IMG/VR virus record: IMGVR_UViG_3300037549_000080 | Span: 1-59,762 of that record | Source of the DNA: a virus | DNA length: 59,762 nt | Direction: 5' to 3' (one strand) | Part shown: in pieces, positions 31,599-40,951 of the stretch | Numbering within the stretch: the stretch's first letter is position 1 | Layout: every line of letters begins with the position of its first letter | Program-made: the position numbers and the translations under genes | The notes under the pieces: generated by a model | Databases searched by the model: none | What the model was told of the DNA's origin: nothing | Seen by the model: the letters and a program-made list of their open reading frames with translations, nothing else

Positions 31599-33299
31599 TT
31601 ATTGCTGGCGCAAGAGCATCAACTGGCGCTCGTCACCAATGCCGTTACCCCACATGAGCTGAGCGCGCATGTTGGCGACTTCCTGAGCATGGTCCAGATA
31701 CTTCACAATCATGAAGGTGATGCCGAGCTTCGGCGTGCTGAACAGTTCAATGGCCGCCGTGCTGGGGATTTCCGGCAGCACCTTGGTGTAATCCAGCGGG
31801 ACGCGGGACACAAACAAGAGGCCGCTGCGGGTGCCGCTGATGCCGACCACCTTCGCCGCACTGTAGGAGCCAGGCACCACGAACAACGCATTCGCGCCGC
31901 CGTCCGCACCGGTACCGCTTGTGGTGTTGTTGTCAACGACCAGCTGCGATTTGCGGAACTTGTTATTGCCGATTTCATGGAACCGGCCCGTGCGAATCAG
32001 GTTCTCACCGGGCACCTGCCGGATGCCTTGGATGGACTGGTTCAGCTGGAAGTTGCTGTCCTGCGCGATGCTCGAGTACAGGCTGGTGTGAGCCCAGACG
32101 TAGCGGAGCAAGTCCGACACACCGGGTTCCTCGTCGCCGCCGGGGAACTTGGAGAGGTCCATGGCCGCCGGGAGGCTCGCCACAAAGGTCGCCAGCGTGG
32201 CTCCGGCCACGTTGAAATAGCCCTTACCAAAGGTCGGGTCAATGAAGCCAGAGGCCGCCGTGATGTTGCTGGTGGCGGTGCCGGTGTTATCAAACCGGGT
32301 GCTGCCGTTGATGGCAGTGCTAATCAGCGTGTACAGGATGTATTCCGCCAGACCGTACAGCTGCGGAGCCTTCTGCTCGTTCATCAGCTGGCGGGCGGTG
32401 GAACCGAGCAGCACGTTGTTGATGCTAATCGGGACGCCGGCATAGTTGTTCATCAACACGTTGACGTCAACATCGTTGCCGGTCGAACCCGACCAGGACG
32501 AGGAAGCCGTCTTGAGCTGCACGCCGGGCACCTTGATGTACCGGGTGCGGGCCTGCTCGTTGAACTTCACCGGGGTACCGCTGAGGTCCGTGGTGATGTC
32601 ATCAATCATGATGAGCTGGTTTTCCAAGTGGCCCAAGTTCCACTGAAGGGTCAGCGCGGTGTTCAACACACCGAGGGCGCCGGCCGGGTCAGCGTAGCCG
32701 TCATAAGCGGCCTTCACGAAGTCTTCCGTCAAGCGGAAATCGCCGCCGGCCTGAATCATGCCGGCGATCTTCGCGGCAATCATGGACCGGGCCTGTGACG
32801 CGGAAACTGCATCCGCAATCCCCTTGGCGTCGTTCTTGGTGGCCTTGATGATGCCGCCGTGTTCCAGCAGCTTGAAATCCTGCTCGCTGGCCTGAAGGAA
32901 ACCACGGACGGTTTCGCGCAGACCGGTTTCACCAAGGTCAATGCGGCTGCCCGTGACGAACCCGGCTTCATGCGCGGTCACGCGCTGGCTGAGATTCGTT
33001 TCGGCACGCGCCGGCAGGTTGTTGATGTACTGGACGCCCAGCCCATCCTTCGTGGCTTCCAGCGTCAGCGCCGTGGCCCGGATTTCCGAGGTGTCCTCTT
33101 TGGGAGCGAACGCCTTGGACGCCTTGATGGCGTTGTCCACCTGCACCTCGCGGGCGCGGATAAGACGGTCTTCGGATTCCGTGATGAATTCGTGGCCGGA
33201 TGCGCGGAGCGTATCCATTTCAGCGCCACCAACCGTCACCCAATCTCCCGCCTTCAGCTTCGATTCGGCAGGAACTTTTGTCAGTTTGATTTTGTTCAT
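31599..33299 (-). CDS. Major capsid protein (probable)
   Basis: A 566-aa protein located directly after the protease gene. A charged N-terminal region of about 100 residues (DRLIRAREVQVDNAIKASKA) could be a scaffold-like delta domain. The core carries helix and beta segments (AGVPISINNVLLGSTARQLM, VVPGSYSAAKVVGISGTRSG, IELFSTPKLGITFMIVKYLD) of the HK97/Mu-type capsid style. Gene order portal, protease, capsid supports the call. The A/C-rich leader AACAAGCGGAACAACAAAAT precedes the start. Confidence 0.75.
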   Translation of the reverse strand: MNKIKLTKVPAESKLKAGDWVTVGGAEMDTLRASGHEFITESEDRLIRAREVQVDNAIKASKAFAPKEDTSEIRATALTLEATKDGLGVQYINNLPARAETNLSQRVTAHEAGFVTGSRIDLGETGLRETVRGFLQASEQDFKLLEHGGIIKATKNDAKGIADAVSASQARSMIAAKIAGMIQAGGDFRLTEDFVKAAYDGYADPAGALGVLNTALTLQWNLGHLENQLIMIDDITTDLSGTPVKFNEQARTRYIKVPGVQLKTASSSWSGSTGNDVDVNVLMNNYAGVPISINNVLLGSTARQLMNEQKAPQLYGLAEYILYTLISTAINGSTRFDNTGTATSNITAASGFIDPTFGKGYFNVAGATLATFVASLPAAMDLSKFPGGDEEPGVSDLLRYVWAHTSLYSSIAQDSNFQLNQSIQGIRQVPGENLIRTGRFHEIGNNKFRKSQLVVDNNTTSGTGADGGANALFVVPGSYSAAKVVGISGTRSGLLFVSRVPLDYTKVLPEIPSTAAIELFSTPKLGITFMIVKYLDHAQEVANMRAQLMWGNGIGDERQLMLLRQQ

Positions 33300-33343
33300 G
33301 ATGTTTATTTTGTTGTTCCGCTTGTTCGGCTGTTGCGGGTTGA

Positions 33344-35185
33344 TTAGCCGTTCACTCCCAATCGGGAATAAATTTTATCCAGGTCGCCCCGGGTCTTGGT
33401 GGCCGGCACCCGGCTCGCAATCTGGTCAATGACCTGACGCTCACCAAATGCACGGGCGTAAATCTTGTCCAACTCCACGGCCAATGCTTCCGGGGCCGGC
33501 GCATTCTCAGCCTTCACCACCGGCGGTTCTGCGGCCGGGGCGGCGGTTGCCGACTGGGTGACGTGCTTAAGCTCGTCACGCTTGCACTTGCCCAGTGAAC
33601 CTCCAGAGAGCTTTTCAATGTGGCAAATGCCGTCAGTGATTTCATGCTTGGCCACGAAAACTTCGCCATGCTTCGGGTGAACCATCAGGCGGCCGGCAAG
33701 ATTGCGGCCTTCTTGATTTTCATGGTCAGCTGCCTGCTGAGCGTGGAACGCAGCATTGTGGCGATGCAAGCCGGCGGCAAATTTGTTGCCTTCCTTTTCA
33801 TACGCTTCGGCCGCCACGTTGTGCGCTGTGTGCGCTTCAGCGTGGCCAATCTTGGCCCGGCCGTGGTTTTCGATTGATGGGTGGTCGTGCGCAATCATGC
33901 TGCCCAGCGTAGCCTTGCTGCCCATAGTGAAGGCATGGTCACCGTGCTTTCCCGCCGCGTTCTTATTCCCCTTTGGTGACCCAGCCTGCACCAGCGGCAG
34001 CCCCAGCCCTTCGCGCAGCCAGCCGCACGCGCCGGCCGGGTCAAACGCCTTCACAAATTCTTCCCGCTCGCTGACGCTCTTCGCGTTTAGCAAGTCCAGC
34101 CCGGCAATGAACGCATCTTTGTCCACCGCCGGCACAATCGGGTTGCCGTCCGCGTCCAGTTCCACCTTGCTCGCCTTCACCGGCGGCATGTTCTTGAACG
34201 CGGGCTTGTTCGTCAGCGCACCCGTCACAAAGCTAACCGCCACCATCCGGGCCGGGTTGCTGGCACTGCCGCGCACGCCGTCCGGAAAAGTCCAGTGGCC
34301 TTTCTTGCACTTGGCCTTCGCGTAATCCGCGTCCAGCGCAAACTCAGGCGACCAGCTGGCGTACACCTTGCCGTTCACCGCCTCCGCGCCGTAGCTCGTC
34401 GGCTCCGCGCCTTGCACGATGATGCCTTCCTCGCCGCGCAGCGTGCCGTACGTGAACTTCACCTTGTCGGCCGGGAACCGCAGCGTGGCCTTCTTGGCCT
34501 CATGATCCTCATCGGCGTACGGCTCCTGTTTCTCCGTGGCCGCCACAAAGTCAAAGCTGTCCTGCAAATCGGCCGCCGTGTTTTCATCCACCAACACGCA
34601 CGCAGTGATGGATTCGTTTTTGCGGAAGCCGGCGCTGATGGTCGTGACGCCGCCCGGCGCATATATGTAACTCACCGATTTGCCAGCCACCCACGGCTCG
34701 CTCGCAGCCAGCTTCACGCCGCTGGTGCCCCGGCAGGTTAAAATGTTTTCCGTCGCCTTCACCATGGCCTCATGCCGCTCAAGCTCCCGCGCATAGACGC
34801 TGGTGCGCTCAGTCGGGCAGCTGTCGCCTTCCACCAGTTTGCAGGTGCCTTCATCCTTGTCGAAGTCGAAGCCGTGCCGAACCAGTTCGCCTTTGGCGGT
34901 CTGGATAATCGCGTGGTGCTGGCCGTCACCGTCCGGCGTGGTGATGTCGAGACAGTACGGGCGGGAATTGTAGCTGGGGCCGGCACCATTGGCGGGCGGC
35001 GGCGTGGTGAAACGCTCATCCGTCTGAATGGCCTTGTTCACCGCCTTGTGCATTTTGTCCACATGCTCACGCATCGTCACGTGGCCCGTGGCCTCATGCG
35101 CCTTGACCATGTTCTGCATGCTGGCCGGGCTGACCGCACCGACTGCAATCAGTCCCAAGGTCCATTTATTGAATCGCGTTTTCAT
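33344..35185 (-). CDS. Mu gpI-like prohead protease/scaffold protein
   Basis: A 613-aa protein. Residues about 250-340 carry the Mu-I protease pattern (YASWSPEFALDAD, later VSFVTGALTNKPAFKNMPPV and KASK). The N-terminus is hydrophobic and Cys-containing. The C-terminal 200 residues are His-rich and helical (AHNVAAEAYEKEGNKFAAGL) and could be the scaffold, with a GSPKGNKNAAGKHG segment at about 402-415 akin to the linkers of the MuF fusion protein. It cleaves scaffold and capsid during head maturation. The ATG overlaps the portal stop. Confidence 0.7.
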   Translation of the reverse strand: MKTRFNKWTLGLIAVGAVSPASMQNMVKAHEATGHVTMREHVDKMHKAVNKAIQTDERFTTPPPANGAGPSYNSRPYCLDITTPDGDGQHHAIIQTAKGELVRHGFDFDKDEGTCKLVEGDSCPTERTSVYARELERHEAMVKATENILTCRGTSGVKLAASEPWVAGKSVSYIYAPGGVTTISAGFRKNESITACVLVDENTAADLQDSFDFVAATEKQEPYADEDHEAKKATLRFPADKVKFTYGTLRGEEGIIVQGAEPTSYGAEAVNGKVYASWSPEFALDADYAKAKCKKGHWTFPDGVRGSASNPARMVAVSFVTGALTNKPAFKNMPPVKASKVELDADGNPIVPAVDKDAFIAGLDLLNAKSVSEREEFVKAFDPAGACGWLREGLGLPLVQAGSPKGNKNAAGKHGDHAFTMGSKATLGSMIAHDHPSIENHGRAKIGHAEAHTAHNVAAEAYEKEGNKFAAGLHRHNAAFHAQQAADHENQEGRNLAGRLMVHPKHGEVFVAKHEITDGICHIEKLSGGSLGKCKRDELKHVTQSATAAPAAEPPVVKAENAPAPEALAVELDKIYARAFGERQVIDQIASRVPATKTRGDLDKIYSRLGVNG

Positions 35186-36936
35186 TTTCTTGATTTCGTA
35201 ACCAACTGCTTCAGCTTAGCCTGCACCAAAGTAATTTCGCCGTTCGCATGCGGTGCCCGCTCCGCCGCCGTCACCAACTGCTCAAACTCCATCCGGTCTT
35301 CCGGGCTGGCTGCGGCCAGTGCCGCCTGCACTCCCTGCTCGTCCAAATGGTCAGGGTTCCCGAATTCGTTGTTGACAGCTTTCTGCTGTTGCAGCTGGGT
35401 GTCAAAATCTTTTTGCCCTTTTTCTGTCGCCGTCATCGGCTCTTCCAAAATCACCAGCTGCCCGCCCTGTAGCACCAAGTCGCCGGGCTGCGGCATTTCT
35501 TCGCCAATCTTTTTGTAGAAGGTTTCCGCCTTGATGGGTATTTGAGTCTGTGAAACGTCCTTGAGAATCGTTCCCTTTTCCTGAATGGTCAGCTGCTGCG
35601 TGGTGTCCAGTTCCACGGTGGGCCGCTCCGGGTTGACCTCGTAGCTCTTACCGAAATTCACCCGGCAGATGCTGTCCGCCAACTGCTCGGTCAGGATCCT
35701 GGCAATCCAGCGGCAATGTTCCTGAATGCGCTCGTTGCGCACATCCGCGTGGATGTCACCCTGCGCCCGCGTGCCGCCGTTCACCGGGGCGGAGCTGGTC
35801 AGGGTCTGCCCCAGCATCAGCGTGGTGCATTGCTCGTCGGCTAGCCGCATCATCGCCAGCTGCGCGTTATCCGCGCCGGCCGTGTGCGCAGCCCCAATCT
35901 TTACCTCGGTGCTGTTCGGGTGTACCAAGAAACCTTGGTTCGCCGCCATCTTCGCCAGTTCCTCGAACTTGTTGATTTCGGTCTGGTCGGTGACGGTGGC
36001 ATCGTACGCAATGTCAAAGAACGGGTTGCCGTACTTCTGCGCGAAGTTCATGTAGAAGTCGCGCCCGTAAACAATCATCACCCAGTACGCCGTCAACTTG
36101 CGCATCCAGCCGGCCCCGAGGTAGCTGCCGCTCTTGCTCTTGAACTTGGCCACCAGAAATTTATCTGGGTCATCCATCAGGTCGTGCCGCACCTGATTGC
36201 TGAAGCTCATGTAACCGCTCTCCGCCGCGTACGCCACGCCGATGCGGCCGTCCGGTGTGAAAGCAAGGTTGCGCGGGTGGACCCATGCGGATGCCCGCAC
36301 CATGGTTTCGTCCTCGTTCCAGATTAGTTCCGTGACGCTGACGCCGTTCACGATTGCATCCGTGAGGTCAAACACCATGCCGTTGATGCCGTCCTCGTCA
36401 GCAAAGCGGTCCGGCTGGAAACCGCTGTTCAGCGCCTCGGTGACCAGGTCGGCCTTGGCCTCCGCGCTGGCGCTGGGCTTCTCGTCTTTGCGCGTGAACG
36501 GATGCACCACGTACTTCGCTGACGAAATCGCCGTGCGCAGTTCGAAGCAGCACTTGGCAAACACCGGCCAGCTGTCAGCCATCAACCGGGAGAGCTGCGT
36601 CTGCTGCCAGATGTTGCCCGCGAGCGCCATCCGGAGAATTGAGGAGATTTGTTTCGGCGGAACTTTGTCCGGGAGATTCAGGTACCAGTCGCCCAGCGGG
36701 TCCGATTGCACCGCTCGGTTGCGCAGCCCTTGGTCGCCGTACCGGGGCGGCTGCTGCGCCGGCAGCGCCTGCTGGGCACGCAACGCCGGCAACTCGGCCC
36801 GCACACTGGCCCGCACGGCGGGCACTGAGGCGGCGGCCACGGTGGAACGAACAGAGCGGGCGGTGAAGTTGTCGCTGCCTTCAACTGTCAATGACAGCTT
36901 TGGCCGGGTGAAAATGTTTCCGAAAATACTTGCCAC
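35182..36936 (-). CDS. Portal protein, DUF935/Mu gp29-like
   Basis: A 584-aa protein. After a variable N-terminus it contains LGDWYLNLPDKVPPKQISSI, LRMALAGNIWQQTQLSRLMA and DSWPVFAKCCFELRTAISSA. These follow the DUF935 portal pattern, and WVHPRNLAFTPDGRIGV and GGTRAQGDIHADVRNERIQE follow. The portal ring occupies one capsid vertex, passes DNA and nucleates head assembly. It is upstream of the protease and capsid genes and downstream of the terminase and a tRNA-like element. Confidence 0.85.
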   Translation of the reverse strand: MASIFGNIFTRPKLSLTVEGSDNFTARSVRSTVAAASVPAVRASVRAELPALRAQQALPAQQPPRYGDQGLRNRAVQSDPLGDWYLNLPDKVPPKQISSILRMALAGNIWQQTQLSRLMADSWPVFAKCCFELRTAISSAKYVVHPFTRKDEKPSASAEAKADLVTEALNSGFQPDRFADEDGINGMVFDLTDAIVNGVSVTELIWNEDETMVRASAWVHPRNLAFTPDGRIGVAYAAESGYMSFSNQVRHDLMDDPDKFLVAKFKSKSGSYLGAGWMRKLTAYWVMIVYGRDFYMNFAQKYGNPFFDIAYDATVTDQTEINKFEELAKMAANQGFLVHPNSTEVKIGAAHTAGADNAQLAMMRLADEQCTTLMLGQTLTSSAPVNGGTRAQGDIHADVRNERIQEHCRWIARILTEQLADSICRVNFGKSYEVNPERPTVELDTTQQLTIQEKGTILKDVSQTQIPIKAETFYKKIGEEMPQPGDLVLQGGQLVILEEPMTATEKGQKDFDTQLQQQKAVNNEFGNPDHLDEQGVQAALAAASPEDRMEFEQLVTAAERAPHANGEITLVQAKLKQLVTKSRK

Positions 36937-37251
36937 GAAGCATTCTGTACATCAGGGCGGCGGCGGCATGCAACTTTTATTTGCCGATTATAGATTTGAG
37001 TATGGGATTCGAACCCATGGATGCCTTCATCAAACGAGTCAGCGGACTCTTTTACAAGCATTCTACCGCAATCATCATTAGACCACTCTGACAATCTCAA
37101 TCTGGCGGGTCGGCTAGATTAGGCTGTAATTCTCCGGGCGTACGCGCACGCACACGAACACGAACACGTACTCACGTTCTACAGTCAGCCTGTGCATCAC
37201 CCTTGTATTTCTTCAGGACGCCCAGCCTCGCCCTGTATATGTCACCGTAGA
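36937..37251 (-). other. Gene-poor gap between terminase-side genes and the portal gene
   Basis: This 315-base gap holds the tRNA-like element and a 27-codon frame at 37114-37197 (MHRLTVEREYVFVFVCVRVR and on). The frame is rich in GTGTTCGTG-type repeats and is probably not a gene. No clear promoter or terminator was found. A packaging signal could lie here, but nothing diagnostic is visible. Confidence 0.4.
36993..37102 (-). tRNA. tRNA-like element, degenerate or with enlarged anticodon loop
   Basis: On the minus strand a perfect T arm ATGGG-TTCGAAT-CCCAT lies near the 3' end and a plausible D arm GTCA...TGAT (D loop GAGTGGTCTAA) near the 5' end. An acceptor-like pairing GATT-GAG with CTC-AAATC has one bulged A, and a GATG-AAGG-CATC variable arm is present. 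At 110 nt it is too long for a class II tRNA, and no normal 7-base anticodon loop can be drawn. GCGG...CCGC would enclose 20 bases. No CCA is encoded. It may be a decayed tRNA or one with an insertion. Confidence 0.5.
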
Positions 37252-37578
37252 TTATTTCTTGCGCGGAACCTTGCCGGCATCACGCAGCGGTGGCACCCAG
37301 CTAGGCATCTCCACCTCGTCCGCAGCTTTCTGCGCGTGCGCCAGCTTGGCCGCATCGCCCGGTGTCTCCGGGCTGGTCTTGACCTTGGCGTTTGGTGGCT
37401 GCCCATCCGGCAGCCCCTGATACAAGCTGCACATCGGCCGGTTCAGCTTCACCATCGGCGGGTTGACCTGCTGCGCCCCGCTGGGATAGACAGCCGGCGG
37501 CAGCCCGTAACAAAATCCTTTCGACTCTCCGTGCGGCAACTGGAAGAACTGGCAGCTGGAACAGGTTGGTAGGCTCAT
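37252..37578 (-). CDS. Cysteine-cluster hypothetical protein
   Basis: A 108-aa protein from ATG 37578, overlapping the preceding stop by ATGA. The N-terminal half has CSSCQFFQLPHGESKGFCYG and a later MCSLYQ, a C-x2-C...C...C set that could bind zinc or an iron-sulfur centre. A proline-rich, charged C-terminus follows, ending GKVPRKK. Located between terminase and portal genes. I recall similar Cys-box proteins in phages, without known function. Confidence 0.6.
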   Translation of the reverse strand: MSLPTCSSCQFFQLPHGESKGFCYGLPPAVYPSGAQQVNPPMVKLNRPMCSLYQGLPDGQPPNAKVKTSPETPGDAAKLAHAQKAADEVEMPSWVPPLRDAGKVPRKK

Positions 37579-37769
37579 GTTAGGAACGCTTTCAACGCCC
37601 ACCCGATAAAGGTGCGCGGGTCTTTGGGTTTGGGTTGCTCGAAGGATTCTAACTGATGCGGTGGCGGAAGGCTGCCGGCTGGATCACCGATGGCGATGCC
37701 GTATTGACATTCAACCGTCATTGATGGCGGCGGTAATGGTAATGGCCTTGCCATGGGCGCGTAGCTCAT
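37575..37769 (-). CDS. Hypothetical protein, 64 aa, proline-rich
   Basis: MSYAPMARPLPLPPPSMTVE and ending FIGWALKAFLT. It is linked at both ends to neighbouring genes by ATGA overlaps, which is the main evidence that it is translated. The C-terminal segment is amphipathic. No family or motif is recognised; possibly a small head or packaging accessory. Confidence 0.55.
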   Translation of the reverse strand: MSYAPMARPLPLPPPSMTVECQYGIAIGDPAGSLPPPHQLESFEQPKPKDPRTFIGWALKAFLT

Positions 37770-38137
37770 TTGCTTTTGGCTTTGGCATTCGCATTCAGCG
37801 CCCGGTGACGTTCAATTATCTTCCGCGCCATCACCACCGCAATCTCGAGCGCGGCCGCCTCGCCCACCATGGTGTCCAGCGCGGCCCGGTTGATGGTCAG
37901 CTTTACTTCGAACACCGTGCTGGTGGCCTTGGTCTTTTCTTTCGCCAGCGCACAGATGCTTTCTGTGAGCAGCTGCCGTTGCTGCGCCAGTCCGCGGTTC
38001 ACCGCGTCCAGCTGCTCCTGCGCCACCGCCCGCGATTGTGCCGGGGTCAGGAAAACTTGCTGCTGCCATTTGGTCAGGCGGGCCATGATGCGTTTTATAG
38101 TTCCGGGCGGTTTCGGTGTCGAATCTTTTTTGCTCAT
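37766..38137 (-). CDS. Hypothetical protein between terminase and portal genes
   Basis: A 123-aa protein from ATG 38137, chosen because the CAAC-type leader GTAACAACGAACCAACGAAT lies right before it. It is mainly helical (LTPAQSRAVAQEQLDAVNRG, IERHRALNANAKAKSK). A coiled coil about 38-65 is possible. It follows the large terminase gene and may be an accessory head protein. No family recognised. Confidence 0.6.
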   Translation of the reverse strand: MSKKDSTPKPPGTIKRIMARLTKWQQQVFLTPAQSRAVAQEQLDAVNRGLAQQRQLLTESICALAKEKTKATSTVFEVKLTINRAALDTMVGEAAALEIAVVMARKIIERHRALNANAKAKSK

Positions 38138-38163
38138 TGTTATTCGTTGGTTCGTTGTTACGG

Positions 38164-39636
38164 TCACAATCCTAAGTCAGACGGGCTCAGCCTGTCAACA
38201 GATGAAAATGGCGAGGCGGTCACCTGCCCGGCCCGCAGCTGGCTCGCACTGGTGAAGCCGGTGCTGGCCACCGTCAGCACGTTGATGCTACCGCTCAGCG
38301 TGTCCACGATGTCATCATGCGCGTACTCGTCATCATCGTCGCTGAAGTTCTCAAGCTCGGTGAAAAACTCGTCATTCCATTTTCCTTCCACGACGAATAT
38401 CTTGCCGCCTTCCGCCTGTGACATAGCCGGCTTGGCTCGCTCAAATTTGTTTTTCGTCGGCTTGTTCGTGCGCACCGGGTACCCGGCGAGCGCTGTGATA
38501 TACGCATCCACTTCAAACTCGCCGGCTGAGCCAGGGTCACCTTCCAGCACCTGCTCCACCCGCGTGCCGTCCTGTGACGCGGTGTTGAGGATAAGCTTCT
38601 TGACGCCCAGCGGCCGCTCGCGCACCGATTGCATGTCCATCACATAAAAGTTTCCGTCCGGGCAGCGGCGCACCTTGAGGCCGCGTGTCCAGTCGGGGTC
38701 GGGGTTCTCCGGGCTGGGCACCGTGGCCGCCCGGTCCCAGTAGCGCAGCGTCCGGCCTTTCATCGGCACCATGCTGAATGGCACCACCGTGAACCAGCCC
38801 CGCTTGAAGCACATGCCGGCCGCAGCGCGAATCTTCCAGTTGCCGCCCAGCAGCCGTTCCCGGTCAACCTGCGGCAGCGCCATCATGCTGGCGAGGTATG
38901 CCGGGTCGCGTTCCATCCCGATTTTGTTGTCCGTGATTTTGGCCGGGATGAACGTAACGCTCTTGGGTCGCTGGTCGCTGCCGTACTGCGCCCGCAACTC
39001 ATTCGGGGTATCTGCCCACACCAGCTTATTGTTCACCCGGATAAACCACCGCAGCACGCCGCTCCGCTCCGGGATTGCGTACCCGCTGTCCGGGTCAATC
39101 CACCAGTCAATGAACCGGCGCACCCAGCTGTCCGGGTCCGGGTTGCACGTGGCTCGGATGTAACCGCTGATGCCGGTGGCGGAACGGTTGCGGGACATCA
39201 TGTAGAAAAACATGCGCTCAGAAAAATGCGTCAATTCATCCCAGCAAATCAGCGGCACCTGACTGCCTTGCCAGTTCAGAACATCCTTGTCGTACATCAT
39301 GTGCGCGAAGCGAATCGTCGCACCGCTCGGGAAGCGCCAGCTGGAATTGTGTTCGCTGCCCCGGCCGCCGGCCAGCGGGTACAGTTCGAGTGAGCTGTCC
39401 CACAAGCCGCCCTCATTGTGGATGTCAACGTACGTCTTGCGGAATATCACCGCGCTGAAGTTCGGTATCTGGATGTGCCGCAGCGGCTCCATCAGCAGCG
39501 CAAAGGTCTTGCCGCCGAACGCAGCGCCACCATAAATCAGGATGTCGGCCGGGCAGCTGAGCGCACCCGTCTGCGGCCCCGGCTGGGCGGCTATCTTCAC
39601 CTGCTGCTCTAGGGCTGGTTGTGTGGCTGTGTCCAT
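38164..39636 (-). CDS. terL: Terminase large subunit
   Basis: A 490-aa packaging motor. Walker A YGGAAFGGKT lies at 35-44, the Walker B-like LICWDELTHF near residue 130, and the C-terminal nuclease domain has RYWDRAATVP, RTNKPTKNKFERAKPA and a DDDDEYAHDDIVDTL acidic end characteristic of the RNase H-like Mg-binding site. It cuts and translocates DNA into the prohead through the portal. The small-subunit candidate lies upstream, and portal, protease and capsid genes downstream. Confidence 0.93.
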   Translation of the reverse strand: MDTATQPALEQQVKIAAQPGPQTGALSCPADILIYGGAAFGGKTFALLMEPLRHIQIPNFSAVIFRKTYVDIHNEGGLWDSSLELYPLAGGRGSEHNSSWRFPSGATIRFAHMMYDKDVLNWQGSQVPLICWDELTHFSERMFFYMMSRNRSATGISGYIRATCNPDPDSWVRRFIDWWIDPDSGYAIPERSGVLRWFIRVNNKLVWADTPNELRAQYGSDQRPKSVTFIPAKITDNKIGMERDPAYLASMMALPQVDRERLLGGNWKIRAAAGMCFKRGWFTVVPFSMVPMKGRTLRYWDRAATVPSPENPDPDWTRGLKVRRCPDGNFYVMDMQSVRERPLGVKKLILNTASQDGTRVEQVLEGDPGSAGEFEVDAYITALAGYPVRTNKPTKNKFERAKPAMSQAEGGKIFVVEGKWNDEFFTELENFSDDDDEYAHDDIVDTLSGSINVLTVASTGFTSASQLRAGQVTASPFSSVDRLSPSDLGL

Positions 39637-39674
39637 TTGCGATACAAATTGCGTATAAGCCTATTTCCAGCGTT

Positions 39675-40421
39675 TTATGCCTCTTTTGGCGTGCTGGGCG
39701 CTTCCGGGGCCGGCAAAGCGGCCTCCGGGGCTGCCTCGGGGCTTGCCGGGGCGGTTTTGGGGCTGCCGGCCACCCGGATGGCACCCGGTTGCATGGGGCG
39801 GCCGTTGTCGGGCAGCATTATCACCACCTGTGCCGGCTGGCTGCCGTTGGTGTCCACCGTGGTCTGCACCCGGTCAGTCTCGACGCCCGTGGCCAGCCGC
39901 CGCAGCTTGCTCACCTGTGCTATCAAACCTCCTGCAGTTCCAAAATCAAACTTGACCGGCTCCACGATGGTCACGTTTCGAATCACCGTCTTGCCGTCCT
40001 CACTGAATTGTTCCTGGGTCTGCGTCTGCCGGATGATGGGCATTTGCAGCATCTGGTTCACCTTGGCCATGAGAGCCTCTGCCATCTGCCATTCACCCTC
40101 CCGCAGCGACTGTTCCCGCTTCGCCCACTCCTTGGCGCTGCTCTGCATCTGGGTGCGGAGCGCGGCCTCAGCCTCGCGGGTCTGCTTCAGGTTCCACGCC
40201 TTAACCCGGTTGACCCAGTGCCAGCGGCCGCACCAGCGATTAACCAGTGACCCGCTCTTAGCCAACCTTTCAGCTACTTTTGGGATTGACCGGACGTCGT
40301 CACCCAGTTCCAGATACACCCTGAAGGCCGCATAGGCCACGCTAGTCTCCTTCTCCTGCTGCTCGTACAGCGGCAGGGTCAGGTCGGTCATGTCACCGTG
40401 CGCATAGCGTTTGACCTTCAC
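39675..40421 (-). CDS. Putative terminase small subunit
   Basis: A 248-aa protein. Residues about 20-75 hold a helix-turn-helix (VRSIPKVAERLAKSGSLVNR then WCGRWHWVNRVKAW), the usual DNA-recognition part of small terminases. A helical middle (AKEWAKREQSLREGEWQMAE) and a Pro/Ala-rich tail follow. It is directly upstream of the large subunit. A GTG at 40421 is taken as start; ATG at 40391 is a possible alternative. Confidence 0.7.
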   Translation of the reverse strand: MKVKRYAHGDMTDLTLPLYEQQEKETSVAYAAFRVYLELGDDVRSIPKVAERLAKSGSLVNRWCGRWHWVNRVKAWNLKQTREAEAALRTQMQSSAKEWAKREQSLREGEWQMAEALMAKVNQMLQMPIIRQTQTQEQFSEDGKTVIRNVTIVEPVKFDFGTAGGLIAQVSKLRRLATGVETDRVQTTVDTNGSQPAQVVIMLPDNGRPMQPGAIRVAGSPKTAPASPEAAPEAALPAPEAPSTPKEA

Positions 40422-40424
40422 GGC

Positions 40425-40934
40425 TCAGTCTTTCGGAGAGAAGAAATCAGCGTCAATTATTTTGAAGGTGACAAGGCTGCCCATGCCCAGCTTTTCGAGC
40501 TTACCGTTCGCGGCCCAGTACGCCACGTTGGCCGCCACGTTGCTGGCATCCTTTTCACCTATCACGCCCGGCCAGCGCGTCTGCACCGCCTGAAAGATTT
40601 CGGTGACGCTCAGGGGCTTGGCCGATTCATGCATCACCTTCTTCACGGCGGCCGCAAAGGTTTCGGGGTCGGTGAGCAGTTTGTCCACGCTCACCTTGGC
40701 CTCGTCCGGGGTCTGGGGTGCTTTGCGCGTGTCCTTCCGTTTGGCCGCCGGCTCAGGCGACTTTGTTTTGGAAAGTTTTTTGCCTAGCTCTGGCACGGTT
40801 ACGGATGCCTGTTTGAACGCAGCGCCCAGCTTGCCCATGGCTGCCGCCGCATCCTCGAGCAGCTGGATGGCACGGTCAATGTCTTGGCGCTGGCACTTCA
40901 GTTCGTAAATCGTTTGCTCAATCTGTTTATTCAT
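40425..40934 (-). CDS. Coiled-coil protein with C-terminal winged-helix-like domain
   Basis: A 169-aa protein. The N-terminal 45 residues form a coiled coil (IEQTIYELKCQRQDIDRAIQ), a basic linker follows (KKLSKTKSPEPAAKRKDTRK), and residues about 95-165 (SVTEIFQAVQTRWPGVIGEK) look like a winged helix. This two-part design resembles nucleoid-associated or regulatory DNA-binding proteins. It precedes the terminase genes and might control packaging or late genes. Leader TTAACGAACAACGAT and a strong hairpin lie upstream. Confidence 0.6.
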   Translation of the reverse strand: MNKQIEQTIYELKCQRQDIDRAIQLLEDAAAAMGKLGAAFKQASVTVPELGKKLSKTKSPEPAAKRKDTRKAPQTPDEAKVSVDKLLTDPETFAAAVKKVMHESAKPLSVTEIFQAVQTRWPGVIGEKDASNVAANVAYWAANGKLEKLGMGSLVTFKIIDADFFSPKD

Positions 40935-40951
40935 ATCGTTGTTCGTTAAGT

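Noticed and set aside
31602-32798. 398-aa plus-strand open frame opposite the capsid gene
   Set aside because: His/Arg-rich shadow of a GC-rich coding gene with no domain.
36993-37102. tmRNA gene
   Set aside because: The element lacks a peptide-tag reading frame and is far too short.
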